Source: Manis javanica
Taxonomy: Eukaryota; Chordata; Mammalia; Pholidota; Manidae
Assembly (NCBI RefSeq): GCF_040802235.1
Contig: NC_133157.1
Span: 25,127,501 to 25,191,500 of the forward strand
Reading direction: 5' to 3'
DNA: 64,000 nt
In this document: one piece after another, positions 34,311-46,134 of the stretch
How the letters are laid out: every line of letters begins with the position of its first letter
Position numbering within the stretch: the first letter of the stretch is position 1
Notes under the pieces: model-generated
What the model saw: the letters and a program-made list of their open reading frames with translations, nothing else
Told to the model about the DNA's origin: nothing
Databases searched by the model: none
Program-made: the position numbers and the translations under genes

Positions 34311-34688
34311 TCCTCTGGGAAAAAGAAAGTGGTAGAGAGAGCAGGGAAAGATAAAAAAAGAATAAAGAGATAAGTAGAAATGGAGAAAGTAATATGATTA
34401 CAGAAAAATAGCCATAAACATAAAAGGCTAGGACTGGAAGGAAACCTGGAAAAGATCTGATTCCATTGTTTTCAAATTGTATTTTGTGACATCCTGGAAT
34501 TCTGTACAGACCCTCAAAGCTATTTATTTTATGGTATAATAAATGTGTTTAAATGTATTTTAAGTGTTATAAGTAAAATGCACACACTCAAAGTTCAAAA
34601 CATTGTGGGCCATTGGAATTTTAACGTGTTTCACTATTTTAACTCATTTTGAAGCAAGCCTTAAAATAAAAATAAACCTTTCTGCTGG
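34311..34688. other. Unique sequence
   Basis: No clear repeat; 34460-34520 may be a decayed MITE. Confidence 0.4.
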
Positions 34689-34743
34689 TGTGTGTGTGTG
34701 TGTGTGTGTGTGTGTTAGAGAGAGACAGAGAGAAGGAGAGGGG
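34689..34743. repeat. (TG)13 followed by a (GA)-rich run
   Basis: 34689-34715 is pure TG; 34716-34743 is GA/GGA-rich. Confidence 0.95.
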
Positions 34744-37039
34744 TTGGGGTGAGAACTTACGGTAAATGTGTCATTGCGTAGGAAGGTTATTTAGCTCTGC
34801 ATTCAACTTTTTAAAAAAATTCAACACTCAATATGTCAACTCTCATAAATTTGAACAAAAGCAAGCATGCTACCTCAGCTCATCCATGCAAGGCAGGACT
34901 CTGCTATATCTGCTTGGCACATGCTCCCATCTTCAATTAATAGTCAACAGTGTAATAAGACAGGAATGTAAAATGTTTAGACTCAAAATAATATGTTATA
35001 GATAATTTTAGTGCTAATTTTAAATCTCAGAGGCTTCTGGCTTGACTTTTTATTGATAAATTTTTTTGCAAATGTTGAGTTATTCTTGTCTCATTTTTGC
35101 ACTCATAAATGTTGGTTTTTCTTCAGGAAGTGTAAAGAATACCTTTAAAACTAGAAAGACATCTCTGGTGAGACAAGGAGAGAGAATTAAAAGGGTAAAT
35201 TAGATATGGCCTATTAGCATCTATTGATGCATCAACTAACGTCAACCCATTGAGAATAATATAAGGAATGAAGGCAAGGGCTGACAACTCTCATACTAAC
35301 TCACTTAAAATCAAGAAACTACAATGATGGATGGAAAAACTGGAGGAATCCATGTTTATGATCATAAAATCATCCATGCCTGCAGTGTGTTTTATGCAAC
35401 CAACTATTTCAAAATAGTGTTATGTTTCCTGACAGGGTAGTCATATCTAAATACAAGACAGTAAGCAATAAAATAGGCCCTTCTACTTGTTTTCTTTCAA
35501 TATTAATTAGTTTTAATGTTACCAAGTTTGATGCATACTGCATGTTAGTGATATGACAGACATGCTCTTCCTCCCATGTCAGAAAATCAGGTTCTGTGGA
35601 GGCAAAGTAAAAAAACCTAGTACTTTTTAACAATTCAACTCAAATGTAAGAGAATCAGACCATTATAAAGACATATATACACCTGTTTCCACTTTCTGAT
35701 ATGTCTAGAGAGACATAGCGGCAACATCCAAAATACATGATAGATTAATGAAAATAGTTTTGTAAACTCTTTAAGGAGCTTTACTACCAATACTATGAAT
35801 CTCAACATAGTTCTTATTTTTCTATGCTGGATTCATGCAGATAAAAACAAAAAAGACATTTTACCTTAAACTGGCCAGAGTGTAGTAACACCTGTGCAGA
35901 TGATGAGAATGTAATATCTGGGAAAAGCATAGAAGTAATGGTTCTCTTTAAAGCTAACAGCACAGTGTTCACCATCTAATGGCTCCTTAACAGTATTGTA
36001 GTCAACCATTAAGTGTTAACTTCTTACAAACATGAAACGTCTTTCTACGTAGTGTCAGATCAAGCCTTATTAACCAACTATATTAAGGGGCATCCTTAAA
36101 AAAGCAATTTTTCATATTTGTTGGTAATCATATTGGCAGCATGTTTCAGAATTGCTTTTTTTTATAGGCAACCTATATGATGAACTGAAGGCAAGGTGCT
36201 AGGACAAATATTTCAAAGACTTTTAATAGAAGGAAAAAAATGTGTCAGTGAAGGAATTCCACTTATTAAGTAGCTAACAAAAATACAACAGCTTTTTGGA
36301 ATTCTGGTATTTTCATGCTTATAATTCCAAATAAGGTATCAGCAAAGAAATGAAAACTTCAAATTTCTACTGAATGGAAAATAAAGTAGATTTTTACAGC
36401 CTTGAAAAATGACAGACAGAGGTATGCTATGACATCTGAGGGTTTTTTTTTAATGAAATCCCTGGGAAATCTTATATTGTTATCAGATATATTTGAAAAG
36501 TATTTCCTGCCAAGACATTTCAACCAGCTAGATAGGAGCCAGTGTATTAACACTCCCCAAATGAAACACTTACCAAATAACAAAAGTGAGCCACTACTAG
36601 ATCATGTTGGTTATTCAATCTGGAAATAAAAATATCCTGTTGCTTTTCTTTCAATCTTCTCTAATTGTTAATGGAAGAATAAGCTTATCCATTGAAAAAC
36701 TGCTTTTATGAAAAACTCCTCTATGTGAATCACCATTTTTGTGCTATGAAACCAAAACAAATCACTGGAATAAGTGGATTCTGAATGTGCTTATTGATAC
36801 ATAATCTTGAAATATTTCAGTTGCCTTTAGAATGATAAGCATGCATTAAATAAATATGTATATGCAAATATACATAAACAAATAGCATTGAAACTCGAAA
36901 AATACACTAACTAGTGCTTTTTCTCTTTGTATCTTTGTATTCCTCAGATCATTCTACTTGAAAAGAAATTCTAGACATAAAACAAAACTGACTGATCCAT
37001 TTTACAGAAAAGAGATTGCAACCAAGGAACACAAGGGGA
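34744..37039. other. 2.3 kb of unique AT-rich sequence
   Basis: Read on both strands without finding a recognised transposon, exon or structured RNA. Confidence 0.5.
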
Positions 37040-37230
37040 CTCCTTCAGAGTATGGTTTCTAGGTTCTGACAGATTTGGGGCCAAATTTTGACTCCATCAC
37101 TTATTTTCTGTGTGCCACTGTCTTTATCTCTTAATTTCCCACTAGGTTTCAGTTTCATCGTTTGTTTGATGAAAGTAATAATACTATCTATCTCAAGAGT
37201 TGCTATTATGGTTAAATTAGATATAATGAA
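37040..37230 (+). mobile_element. MIR SINE
   Basis: Sense MIR: atggtttctaggttctgacagatttggggccaaattttgactccatcacttattttctgtg, gtttcagtttcatcgtttg, atactatctatctcaagagttgc. Confidence 0.85.
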
Positions 37231-37669
37231 TTCTTTTAAAAAAAGAAAAACCACAAACAAAATGAAAAATGCCCTGTATGGGAAAACGATCCGGTATCAC
37301 CCAGAAGACAAAGCATGGCCTGGAAAACAAGTTAGTTGTCCTAGTTCTAGTGTTCTCTCCATTATAGTAGTCTGCCATGAACCCAGTGGGAGGGAGAGTT
37401 CACCCTGGGATCAGACACAGATGACTTCTTTTGCAAGGAGAGAAAAGAAAAGTCCAGGGTGGGTAAGGAAGGAGAAACTCTGAGATGAAATGTTGACAGT
37501 GGCTAAGATTTTTTTTTAAGTGGAAATTAGGTTTATCTGTTGAAAATTTGGGGTTTTGAAGTGGCACTGAAAAAAGCTTTGTAGGCAAAGATTCAACTAA
37601 GTATGAGAATAATAACATTGAGTGAGCTGAAGTTTTGGCTACGTTTAGAGTTTGGAAGAATATGAAGCT

Positions 37670-37800
37670 TTGAATTCCAGTACAATTGCTCCAAGCTCAA
37701 GCTTTGCTACATAGGAACTATGTGGTTTTGGCGAGTCGTTAGTATCTCCATACCTTTCTGGTGAGGTTACTGTGGGGATCGCATTTAGATACATTGGATG
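37670..37800 (+). mobile_element. MIR SINE, decayed
   Basis: tttgaattccagtacaattgctcc, ttgctacataggaactatgtggttttggcgagtc and ggtgaggttactgtggggatcgcat follow the sense MIR order, but the similarity is weak. Confidence 0.55.
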
Positions 37801-38019
37801 GAGTTCCAGGCTGCTCGCTGAGGCCCCCAGCGCAAAGCAGACTTGTCGCCTAGATCCTCCTAGACCATAAGACCCTGGAAACCAGGAGCAGCATCACACT
37901 CGTGTTTGTTGAGTGCAGAACAGACTGAATTCTTGCTTCTTAGACTCTTTAATCTGAATATTTGGCCCTTTGTTCTGCTGATGGGGGCCCAATTTACTAA
38001 GACCTCCAGCTTCACCTCT

Positions 38020-38155
38020 TGGACTACGTTACCACTTTTAGCCTCTGCTTCCTGGGAATAAAATGGGAATGATAACCACTTTGTACAGGTGTTATGAGAC
38101 TTAGTGGTAAATGTACATAAAACCTTCAGCACAGTTCCAGCACAAAGATGCAAAT
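38020..38155 (+). mobile_element. MIR SINE 3' half
   Basis: tagcctctgcttcctgggaataaaatgggaatgataaccactttgtacaggtgttatgagac, then cttcagcacagttccagcaca. Confidence 0.75.
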
Positions 38156-39642
38156 TCCAGTTTCAGTTTCTATTATTTTCTAAGTGTCCTCTCTGTGAAG
38201 TAAGATCACAATGCAGTTTTCCTGCAGTCTAAATGAATTTTTTTAAATGTGGAGACTTTTCAAATTATAAAGTACTAACCAAATGTCGATTTACATCTTC
38301 AGCAGTGAATAGTTAACTTATGTATATCAATAAAAGGCAAAACGGAAGCATGAAGTGCTATAACTTCAAGTTTTCTCAGTAAGTTCTCAAACTGAAGGAT
38401 ATTCTGTTCAGTTTTTGGTCAAGTGTGGTTGTTCTTCCACCTGCATTCAGGGAATCATTCCCTTTACCCTTTCCAGAAAACTTAGATAAAACAGTGAATT
38501 GCCACCTCTAGAAGACTGAACTGCAGCAAACAGCATGCACACTTGAATAAGTACTAAAAAAGAAAAAATTGGCTGGAGGGCTGTATTTTCCAAGGATGCT
38601 ATAGAGGAAATGCCTATGCTGGGTGGAAGATAGGACTAAAGTGACAGGAATGCTGAACTGGAAAGGATTTATATTCCAATTCCTTACCACATTAAGTAGA
38701 TATTTATATACTTTCTGCTCAAGTACTTCTTGTCATTTGATTTTCAGGGCACCCTTATTTTTAGAAAGATCTTCTTTATATTGCACTAAAATCTACCTCT
38801 TCTGGGCCCACATACTTTCTTCTGGAGCCATCAAATCCAGGCTCTTTCATCTTCACTGTGAGGCTGTCAAATATTTACAGATAGAGCTCAAGGATTTCAT
38901 CATTGGAGCCTGTTATTTGTCATCACACAGGAGAGCTGGAGGGAAAGGTGGTCAGTGGGTCTGTGGAGCATCTCAGGCAGGGTTTGGCAAACCCTCTTTG
39001 ACCACAGTCTAGATCTTGATTGGCCTTATCAGGCCCATGGAAGCCACAGGATGTCTCTCAGCTGCCCAAAGTTGCCCCCTCTCTTGAAATTCCCTTGATC
39101 TTACTCATTCTCATGAATCCCACTCATTGGAGTATTAAGTAATGCTTTGGTAAAGGCTTGCTTTTTGTGGAAAAAAATTTCCTCCACACCGAACAGCTAT
39201 ATTATGATTCTGAGCCATTTTTTCTCCTCTAGGGCTCCAGTGCCATTTTGTCAGCCTTTTGGTATTCATTTCCAATCCCTTTCCTTCCTCATTTTCTCAC
39301 CCTATGATTTCTTTTTTCCTTTCTAATAAACCACTTGATAGGTTCCCAAACATATCTTTTCCTCAGATTGAGTGAGAAAATGGCCAGGAGCACACTGATG
39401 GTCAGGATGACCTCAGGCAGGGAGAAAATTCTAACAGGACAGTAGGACCCCTCAGCTTCATGCCTCTTGATAACGGGAAGTCTAGGATTGGATTCTGTAG
39501 TGAACCACAGTTCTGTTGTCTAACCCCAGATACTTCTAACTAAATGCTACCACTAAGTGGACTCCTGTTTCCTGTTACTTCTAGGCTGGTGCATCTATTA
39601 TTCTCTTATTTTGTCATCTCACTCTTAGATGCCCAGGTATGG
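38156..39642. other. Unique sequence
   Basis: About 1.5 kb without a recognised element. The 129-codon frame at 38623-39012 has no domain and is not called. Confidence 0.45.
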
Positions 39643-39727
39643 AATATCAGTCATTTCCTGCAGACTTACTTCCAGATGTTCAGAAATATCAGTCATAACT
39701 CTGCAGACATATTTCCAGATGTTCAGA
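39643..39727. repeat. 42/43-bp tandem duplication
   Basis: 39643-39684 and 39685-39727 both run AATATCAGTCAT, then TGCAGAC, then TTCCAGATGTTCAGA, with a few substitutions and a one-base length change between them. Confidence 0.85.
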
Positions 39728-39809
39728 AAGACATCTGTCAAGTCTCCAGAGGTTTCTTATTTGTACTTGTAAACTGGTAGCAGTAACACACTTCATGAGA
39801 ACGGGCTTT

Positions 39810-39995
39810 ATTAAATGTTTTATATACATCCTTTAACACTCCAATGATGTATGTGGAAAAGATATTAATAATTATCACTCCAGAGATGTAGGAACTAAGA
39901 TTATGTGTTCCTGCACAGACTATATATATGGTAGGGCTGAGGTTCTAATGAAGGTCTTCAGACCCAGAGGCTCACTTTATTTGCCTCACACTATA
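39810..39995 (-). mobile_element. MIR SINE
   Basis: Antisense MIR: gttttatatacatcctttaacactcc, attatcactccagagatgtaggaactaag, gtagggctgaggttctaatgaaggtcttcagacccagaggctc. Confidence 0.7.
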
Positions 39996-40189
39996 TTATT
40001 TGGACTACTCATTCCCCAAAGGAGACAGGCAAAATAATAAACAACGGAAATGATTACTATCTAAGTACAAAGAGTTTTCTTCCAAGTTCTTCACCCTTGG
40101 CCTAAAAAATGTAATACCATGAAATATCCCTGGTATACTTCAGTCTGAAGTTCTCTCCCTTCTTCTAAATCCAAGTAAATTGTGTTGTA

Positions 40190-40345
40190 TACTTGCACTT
40201 TGACTTCCACTTGCATTCCTTCATTATTTTTGAGGGTCTTCCTTGTACAAAATACCAAACATTGGGAATTCAAAGTTGAATAATATAGGGTCCTTGTTTG
40301 TGAAGAGTTTACTGTATAGCAGAGGGCATATTTTAAATGGTATAA
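40190..40345 (-). mobile_element. L2-type fragment (antisense)
   Basis: ttgtacaaaataccaaacattggg, then gttgaataatatagggtccttgtttgtgaagagtttactgtatagcagaggg. Confidence 0.5.
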
Positions 40346-40364
40346 AAATAGTGATGTTTATAGT

Positions 40365-40445
40365 AATAATGACTAACATTATTGAGTATTTACCATGTGC
40401 CAGATGCCATTATGAGCACCTTACATATATGGTAAAAGAATGCAC
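40365..40445 (-). mobile_element. MIR SINE 3' fragment
   Basis: aataatgactaacattattgagtatttaccatgtgccagatgccattatgagcaccttacat. Confidence 0.8.
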
Positions 40446-40489
40446 AAAGTGTATTCAGATTTATATTTCTATGAATGCACATCATCTGC

Positions 40490-40570
40490 CCAACTGGTTT
40501 GCAAACTCTTTAAGAATAAGAGCCTTCCTTGTCAGTATTTTGTTTTACCTTCCGTATATCGAGCCAAAAT
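40490..40570 (+). mobile_element. L2 3' fragment
   Basis: caaactctttaagaataagagccttccttgtcagtattttgttttacc matches the sense L2 'ctccttgagggcagggac...gttttgttcacc' block. Confidence 0.45.
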
Positions 40571-40931
40571 GAACCAGTTTTTGATAGTAACCTGGGAATT
40601 ATAAATAAACTAAACTGGGATACAATAAAAAAGTTCCTACTTGTTTTAGTGATAGCTGTTGCCAAGGGACACATGTTATTAGAAATCATTTTGACTAGGT
40701 TGAGTGGGGACCCCAAAAGGACAAATTTTAATAGCATGTGAATGGAATGATTGCTTTAAATACATAAAAAGGTAAACAATTGTTAGGGTATAAAATGTAA
40801 TGTTTTACAGATTCAAAGAATATATGGAAAATTCACCTTACAAGGGAAGGAATGAAAGATGAAAACAAGGGATTGGGGTATGTGCCAGTCTTAGCTAAGT
40901 CATAGTGCAGTAATAAACAAAAATTTAGGTG

Positions 40932-40939
40932 GCTTAAAA
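40932..40939. repeat. 8-bp target-site duplication, left copy
   Basis: GCTTAAAA, one mismatch from GATTAAAA at 41161-41168; 8 bp is the hAT duplication length. Confidence 0.75.
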
Positions 40940-41160
40940 TAGTGGTTCTCAACTGGGAACTATTTTCTTCATAGGGAATATTTGACAATATCTGGACAGT
41001 TTTGATTGCCCCAATGGGGGGAGGGAGGCTACTGATATCTAATGGGTAGAGGTCAGGGTTACGGCTTCATATCCTGTAGAGCACCACGGGAACCCCTCTC
41101 ACTCCCAAGACAGAATCACCAAGCTCAAAACGTCATGAGCACAAAGATTGAGAAACTCTA
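40940..41160 (+). mobile_element. MER5A/B hAT-Charlie MITE
   Basis: Complete nonautonomous element: starts (T)AGTGGTTCTCAACTGGGA and ends TTGAGAAACTCTA, the inverted terminal repeats of MER5. Inside are gggaatatttgacaatatctgg, ggggggagggaggctactgatatctaatgggtagaggtcag and aaaacgtcatgagcacaaag. It has no coding capacity; movement would have depended on a Charlie transposase. It is nested in an LTR. Confidence 0.92.
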
Positions 41161-41168
41161 GATTAAAA
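41161..41168. repeat. 8-bp target-site duplication, right copy
   Basis: GATTAAAA, pairs with 40932-40939. Confidence 0.75.
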
Positions 41169-41540
41169 TAACAAAAGGTTATTTTTCTCATTCATACAAC
41201 TCATTCATACAACATGTCCACCACAGATAAGCTTCGAACTTTGTTTGGGAATCACTGTTATCCTCAGTCCAGGATAGAAAAGGGAGCTTTGCAGTGCCTC
41301 ACAGCAGCAATTAAATGACTGAGCTCAGAAGCCACGTGAATCCATTTCACTCCAGCTCAGTAGCCAGAACTAGTCACATGGCCCTCCCAAAGCAAAAAGG
41401 AATTAGGAAATGCAGTTCCACCATGTGCCCCAAACATGGGAGAACTAGTCATCTGATGAATAACCCAAATGGTGTGAGGGGTGGACGGCAAGATATAAGA
41501 ATATTGGGCAGAATTATGGCAGTTCTAATGACATTCTAAA

Positions 41541-42029
41541 GTTCTGAAGTCAATGCAGTTTCCACTTTCAGAAAATCTTTATGCTCAAGGAAATATATTC
41601 ACAAGTGTGATTCTGTGATTTTTCAGCTGGAAATGGTTAGAAATAATGCCTACCTACTTCAATTCACAATGTTATTAATACGTGAAGGCAACTGGCACAG
41701 CGTTTAATTTCTAAGAAATACTCTTAAATGATTATCTCTCCCTCTTTCTTTCGCAGAGTGGACATAAGAGCAATAGCATCACTGAAAAATAAGGCTATCA
41801 AAAATGCGCCACCTCTTTTGCACTAAGTAAAAGAAGAAAACACTGTGTTATGTATAATGATTGAGACCTTTACTCTTCCTTGCTGGAACAGCCTCGATTA
41901 CCTTATAGATTCCATAACCCCACTATTTCCTCTCTCCTCCTCTTCCTCCAAACTAGGAGGCTACTGACATCTAATGGGTAGATGTTAGATTGGGCTTTCA
42001 ATATGGCAAATCAGTCTAAATTGTTTCCT
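41541..42029. other. Unique sequence with a MER5 remnant at 41955-41985
   Basis: aggaggctactgacatctaatgggtag at 41955-41985 repeats the middle of the MER5 at 41025-41055 and is probably a MER5 remnant. 41735-41757 is a good-looking splice-acceptor match (pyrimidine tract then CAG), with no supporting exon. Confidence 0.5.
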
Positions 42030-42430
42030 AAATGAAAGTCCTCCAATGGCTTCCTATGACCCTCACTGTAAAACTCCTTAGCATGGCATCCTAACCTTTT
42101 TCATTTCATCTGCTTACCTCTCCATCCTAATCTTTTCCCTGTTGCCCAGCCACTTACATTTTCCCAAAGTGAGTGTCACTCTCCCATGTTTCATGCCTTC
42201 CTGCAGGCTGGCTTCCTCTGCCCATTGGCATGGAAAACCATTCTTTGCCCTTAAAAAGCCCTCAGCCATCACTCCTCAGGAACGAGTCTATTTACTTGAC
42301 TGTCTTCTCCACTTTATGTAAAAAGCTCCCATCAGAGGCTGCTACATTTTATGTCTGTATACACAGAACTTAGCACAGGGCCTGACAAGAGAATGGGATC
42401 TCAAGAAATGTCTTCTGAATGAATCATTAA
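42030..42430 (+). mobile_element. L2 LINE 3' end
   Basis: Sense L2: tcctccaatggcttcctatgaccc, aactccttagcatggcatcctaacc, tttcatgccttcctgcaggctggcttcctctgccc, cagaacttagcacagggcctgacaag, ending tcttctgaatgaatcatt. Around 400 bp, the longest clean L2 tail here. Confidence 0.85.
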
Positions 42431-42899
42431 AATATAAATTTCATTTTTCTATGTCCTCATAATAATCATCTGCATAATGGCATATTACGCAACCAAGAGG
42501 ATATCCAACTTTAAAGAAATTAACATAAGATACCACTTTCCTTTAATAAACTACAAAAACATTCATACAAAGATTAAAAATGTCAAATACACAGATGTTT
42601 CCTACACCATCTCACAAAAGCAAAATTATTGCCTTCCTTGCTCAGAAGTAGCTTTTAGGAAGGAGCTGAACTAAGGTATAAATGACAAGTTAGGTAAGAA
42701 GTTTGACATTTTTTGTTCCTATGAGCTTCTTAGGAGTTTCCTCTTTCACCACAAAATTCTATTTTTTTTATTATTTCCCTTCATATGGTCAGTTCTGGAC
42801 TTGAATTCCAGGTCTGCTCTGATCACTACCTCTACAGACTCTTTTAAAACACAAGGGATTCCAACCACAGACCTATTGGTTTAGTCCAAATATATTGTT
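42431..42899. other. Unique AT-rich sequence
   Basis: No repeat or gene recognised. Confidence 0.5.
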
Positions 42900-43030
42900 T
42901 TGCAGAATCTTATAAGATGGATCCTACTACAATCCCATTTTACAGATGATTAAATGGAGGCATAGGAAAGCTAAATAAAGCTGGCTACTACATCGGATTT
43001 GATCCAGAAAGTCTGATTCAGAGACATACA
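42900..43030 (-). mobile_element. MIR SINE fragment
   Basis: Antisense: cttataagatggatcctactacaatcccattttacagatgattaaatggaggcataggaaagc, then gatttgatccagaaagtctgattcagag. Confidence 0.85.
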
Positions 43031-43984
43031 ATATACTCTACTACAATATCTTCTCTCACAAAACATATGAATTTTAATGGCTTGAAAAGCTTTATCCCTG
43101 AAATAATAACTCTTATATAATGGGTTTGAAAAAATAATTGGGGAAATAGAAGACTTCAGGAGGCTTTTATCTATCATTTTTTCCACTTCCCATCCATCAT
43201 TTGTATTTGGGAAATTTCTCATCTTGGAAACTTAGTGGGAAGCAGAGATTGCCTTCTACTATAGTGAAAACCTTTCCCTTTTCTTTCTAAGGCAGATGAG
43301 GGGCACAAAATGGAACAAGGTTCACCCTGGAAAAATTATCTGTCTTATTTTCCAGGGTTTTAAGCTTTCTGATTTTTACATTCAGAGAGAAAAAGCTGTT
43401 AAGTCAACTGGGGTCATTCTTTTGCAACTATGACTCATACGCCACCCAAACCATAAGTTATGAAATCAGAATCTAAGAGGAAGTGGTCAGTTTTTCAGCT
43501 TTACCTGAAGAAAAATTTCTTTTCAGTAGGAACCATTCTTGAGTGCTGATTGTTGAGGTGAATCTACTCTAAAGACTTAGTCTCTTAAGGGGGAAGAGCT
43601 TGAGGAAGGCATGATATTTAAATATGCTAATAGCTCAACAAGGACAGAAGAGAAATCTCCTGCAACACCCTTTCCAGTCATTTTAGTTGCAGGTGTTTGC
43701 CAGTAACTACCTGATCCTGGGGAAGAAGCAAGCAAGAGAATAGAAAAGGTAATTTTAACTATGATTGTTTCAGGGTCTTTTCCTGTTATAAAACTAGGGG
43801 AAGGACATCCATTCTGGTGACTGTAGCAATGAATCAGTGTCAGGTTAAGGCTAAGATGAGTCAACTTCCTGGAGGGACCTGACTCAAGGATTATAGCTTT
43901 AGCACAGTGTGTTTTATCTCCAACAAATGAAGGTATGGGTATTATAAAAGAAAATAAAAAACTTGGCATGAATTTTTAAGATTC
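43031..43984. other. Unique sequence
   Basis: No repeat recognised. The 130-codon minus frame at 43577-43969 has no domain and is not called. Confidence 0.45.
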
Positions 43985-44400
43985 ATTGATTTATTTATTC
44001 AACAAATATTTCCAGAGCATTGTGCTAAGTGCTGGTGTCCCAGTGATGGGCAGAAATAAAAATGGTCCCTGATCTCAGGAAATTTAGAACTCATGAAGGA
44101 CGTAGATGAGTTAGTCACAAAAGCTTGGCTAAGTCCTGCAAAGGGAAGCACTACAGCTCTTAAAAAAGCCTAGGACAAAGACGAGTGACATGTCATCTGA
44201 AGATGGGGAGAGCTAAGAAGATGAAAGGCAGGGAGTAGAGGTGGCCTAGAGGGGGGTGCAGATGGAACAGCATAAGCCAAGGCCTTGAAGTCAGTGGCAA
44301 GTAGGCACACTCAAGAAATGCAAAATAGTCTAAAGTTCACAGGGTAGGGGAGAGGGTGGTGGACCAGGCTGGAGAGATCACTGCAGCCAGACAGCCCACC
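43985..44400 (-). mobile_element. L2-type LINE fragment (antisense)
   Basis: tttatttattcaacaaatatttccagagcattgtgctaagtgctggtg, aaaatggtccctgatctcaggaaatttagaactc, gatggaacagcataagccaaggccttgaagtc, gtggtggaccaggctggagagatc. Confidence 0.75.
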
Positions 44401-44539
44401 TTCTTGTGAGCATGTTAGTCCGAGAACCAACAAGAGTAATGCTCACTTCAGGCTGCTTTGCACTTAATTTTCTGGTCCTTCCAGGGGAAAGAGTACCTCC
44501 TCTGATATCGGGGATACATGGATGGAAAATGTGAGACAC

Positions 44540-44690
44540 TGGCTTATTATATGCCTTGCAAGATCAACTGTATTGCCCCTAATTTTCAGGTGAGAAAATT
44601 GGGGGCTCAGAGCAGTGGTGTGAACAAGTAGTGTATGTAGCAATGAACAGACAGGATTTCAACTTTGGTCTTCTGGACTCTGTTTCTAAG
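44540..44690 (-). mobile_element. MIR SINE
   Basis: Antisense: tattgcccctaattttcaggtgagaaaattgggggctcagagcag, then caggatttcaactttggtcttctggactctg. Confidence 0.75.
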
Positions 44691-44699
44691 GGCAGACTT

Positions 44700-45249
44700 T
44701 AGAAACCAACTTTATCTCCTTCACCATTTTGCCTGTGACCAGTCAGGGCTATGTATACTCATTCTTTGTGCAACAGTCTTCATTTTTTTTGCTTTTAAAA
44801 ATTGACCTTAGCACGATTTCCTTTACACCCAGCCTCTTTGTGGATCTCCAAGTCGGAATCAAAGCAAATTTGCATGATTGGCTTAAAATGATCTTCTAGT
44901 CACCCCACTAATCCCAGGTATATTTAGCACTCAAATGCGGGCAGCTTTCCTTTGGCTAAGCTGAGATGTGAATCACCAGTCTACACCACTCACACTGCAT
45001 AGTAAGTTCATTGCTCTATCCTCAACAGGTTAGTCTCACCCTACATCACTTCTCTGGAATTTACAGAGAACTCAGAATTTGTCAGAGTTGAAATTGACTC
45101 ACTGCATCTTCTCACTGAAAAGAGATTTTGTTAAAACAAATCCTTGATACAGCCAAGTCTTCCTTGAACCAGCACATTCACAAATATTGCTCTGATATAA
45201 TTTCTCCCTGAAAAATAAATAATCAAAAACTGAAACACTGAAGTTGTGC
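44700..45249. other. Unique sequence with an octamer word
   Basis: Repeat-free. ATTTGCAT (44868-44875) is a perfect octamer (POU-domain) word. No gene recognised. Confidence 0.45.
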
Positions 45250-45780
45250 TTGATAATTTACTTAATTTGCACAGAGTAGAGAGCTGCCTGAAGTGGAATC
45301 ACAAATGTCTTTGTCTTAATGCTGTGCAGAGCGTGTGGTGGACTCGTTTATGTCATGGAGCTCGAGAACTGCCAAGTGTGACATTCCATTCCTTAATGGA
45401 TCCAAGGGTTCAGCTTTCTGGCAGGGATGATCAGGTTTTTAGGCTTATTTTCTCTTCCCTTTCAGCACCAGCTCTCGCAGTTGATATTCTTCTCTTGTCT
45501 AATTTCCTCACAAAGAAATATAATTTATCACATTATGAGAATTGCTAAGTTCTCGTCAAGGAGTGTGAAACCATAAAACTGATTAAAACACAAAATGCTG
45601 GGTGGTTGGTTAGGTTCTTAGACTGAGTGGCTTGGTCAGAACGCAAGCTTTGCAAATGCATGTGATTTAAAATGCTACTGCAGCGCAATGATAAATCACC
45701 CCATACCCTGGCCCTGGAAGGTCTCTTGTGAATAGCTGAATTCATGGGTACTAAATTCACAAATGCTAATGGTCTACTCC
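45250..45780. promoter_or_regulatory. Candidate conserved noncoding region
   Basis: Over 500 bp without transposon phrases. It contains TTTGCAAATGCAT (about 45649), a POU-like palindromic word, then gcgcaatgataaatcacc, and ATTTGCAC and TTAAT words near 45265. Frames at 45246-45548 (plus) and 45545-45760 (minus) lack domains. A regulatory role is inference from composition only. Confidence 0.35.
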
Positions 45781-46134
45781 GTCTCCCTAAGTTTTCACCT
45801 AACTTGCATTTTGCTGTTTATGCAATAATATCCAAAATTCTAAGTCCTTAGTGTATATTATGTTCTCAACTCAGCCTGTCCTGGGTCTCTCTTGGAGCTT
45901 CTGCCTTTGACTGTGAACTTGCCACATGACTTTAATCAATTTATCATTGACACTGACCTTAAATAGCACCCAAAAATTCCAGTAGCCATTTCTGATTGTT
46001 CCGTTCATCTGTTTCTACAAAATTTACCTGACTGAGGATATAAACAGAGCCTAGATTGTCTAAGGATCTAGTCTACATTACTCTAGGTAAAACAAATGCC
46101 CACTAAGATATATGTTTTTAATTTTGTCAAGGGA
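45781..46134. other. Unique sequence, faint MIR at 45890-45950
   Basis: gcctttgactgtgaacttgccacatgactttaatcaattta weakly resembles the sense MIR core. Confidence 0.4.

Larger units (their letters stand above)
40885..41540 (-). mobile_element. MaLR-like LTR (antisense), split by a MER5 element
   Basis: Left piece 40885-40939 ends in aatttaggtggcttaaaa. Right piece 41161-41540 continues taacaaaaggttatttttctc, then catgtccaccacagataagcttcg, agccagaactagtcacatggccc, gaaatgcagttccaccatgtgccc. With the inserted MITE removed, the 'ctcagtggcttaaaacaacaaaggtttatttctc' antisense LTR phrase is restored. Same family type as 30190-30590 (same orientation) and 50896-51330 (opposite). Confidence 0.65.

Noticed and set aside
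34460-34520. Possible MITE end (gttttcaaattgtattttgtgaca)
   Set aside because: Similarity too short and no second terminal repeat found.
41735-41757. Splice-acceptor-like pyrimidine tract and CAG
   Set aside because: No open exon with a donor or domain downstream; such matches are frequent by chance.
43577-43969. 130-codon minus frame
   Set aside because: No domain, Ser-rich start from simple sequence, no splice or conservation evidence available.
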